NCBI GenBank assembly: GCA_964506435.1
Contig: CAZDLK010000018.1
Span: 1 to 29,850, forward strand
Length of the DNA: 29,850 nt
Reading direction: 5' to 3'
Source: JAOZHU01 sp964506435
GTDB taxonomy: Archaea; Thermoproteota; Bathyarchaeia; Bathyarchaeales; Bathycorpusculaceae
The position numbers were made by a program, and so were the translations under genes. Below, piece by piece: positions 29,823 through 29,850 of this stretch (position 1 is its first letter; each line of letters starts with the position of its first letter). A model generated the notes under the pieces. The model had not been told where the DNA came from, did no database searches, and worked only from the letters and a program-made list of their open reading frames with translations.

Positions 29823-29850
29823 TTGCAGAATGCATTTATTAGCCTTTTGT

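Noticed and set aside
1..29850. Search for tRNA/rRNA genes, CRISPR arrays, transposases, att sites and an origin
   Set aside because: No tRNA T-loop with acceptor pairing, no regularly spaced repeats beyond the two-copy 35-mer, no transposase or integrase frame and no origin-like repeat cluster were seen by eye.

Overview
This is a gene-dense archaeal chromosome segment, most like a Bathyarchaeia-type member of the TACK group. The lineage is inferred from gene content and not tested. Archaeal markers are an archaeal-type triosephosphate isomerase, a pyruvoyl-dependent arginine decarboxylase, an ATP-dependent archaeal DNA ligase, an archaeal glycogen debranching enzyme, NadX-type aspartate dehydrogenase, TATA-like promoters with GGTGA/GGAGG ribosome binding sites, and a small eL22-like ribosomal protein. 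I see no tRNA or rRNA gene, no insertion sequence, no CRISPR array and no phage gene.

Layout. 1-1666: the 3' part of valS overlapping nadX. 1756-5425: a four-gene metal-chelate or corrinoid import operon (binding protein, SAM methyltransferase, FecCD permease, ATPase). 5426-6186: an eL22-like gene (minus) and, upstream of it on the same strand, a good candidate C/D box guide RNA whose D guide is predicted to target 16S C1402. 6187-8560: a nitroreductase, a zinc-ribbon protein, a CorA-like channel without the GMN motif, and a possible 41-residue Cys protein lacking a standard start codon. 8721-13596: a nickel block: nadA, nikR, a coiled-coil gene, larC-larE and the divergent larB. 13607-16028: small unknown proteins, two divergent and apparently paralogous membrane proteins, a possible folded RNA, and thioredoxin. 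16204-18967: an ABC-2 exporter operon with its own winged-helix protein. 19097-19226: a pair of 35-base direct repeats. 19289-21052: DNA ligase. 21446-22642: a 60-residue protein paired with a radical SAM/SPASM enzyme, in an AT-rich setting. 22906-28106: sugar metabolism (GalT; the TIM - DUF89 phosphatase - debranching enzyme operon; a NUDIX enzyme). 28212-29801: an EamA transporter and arginine decarboxylase.

How the genes fit together. NadX and NadA make quinolinate for de novo NAD synthesis. Nicotinic acid adenine dinucleotide from that pathway is the substrate of LarB, so precursor supply, nickel sensing (NikR) and assembly of the nickel-pincer nucleotide (LarB, LarE, LarC) lie within about 12 kb, although no LarA-like user enzyme is present. 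The TIM-DUF89-debranching operon joins glycogen breakdown and lower glycolysis to a probable metabolite-repair phosphatase. The strongest candidates for something new are the C/D guide RNA, the small-protein/radical-SAM pair, the divergent membrane-protein pair with a repeated operator-like motif, and the structured region before thioredoxin.
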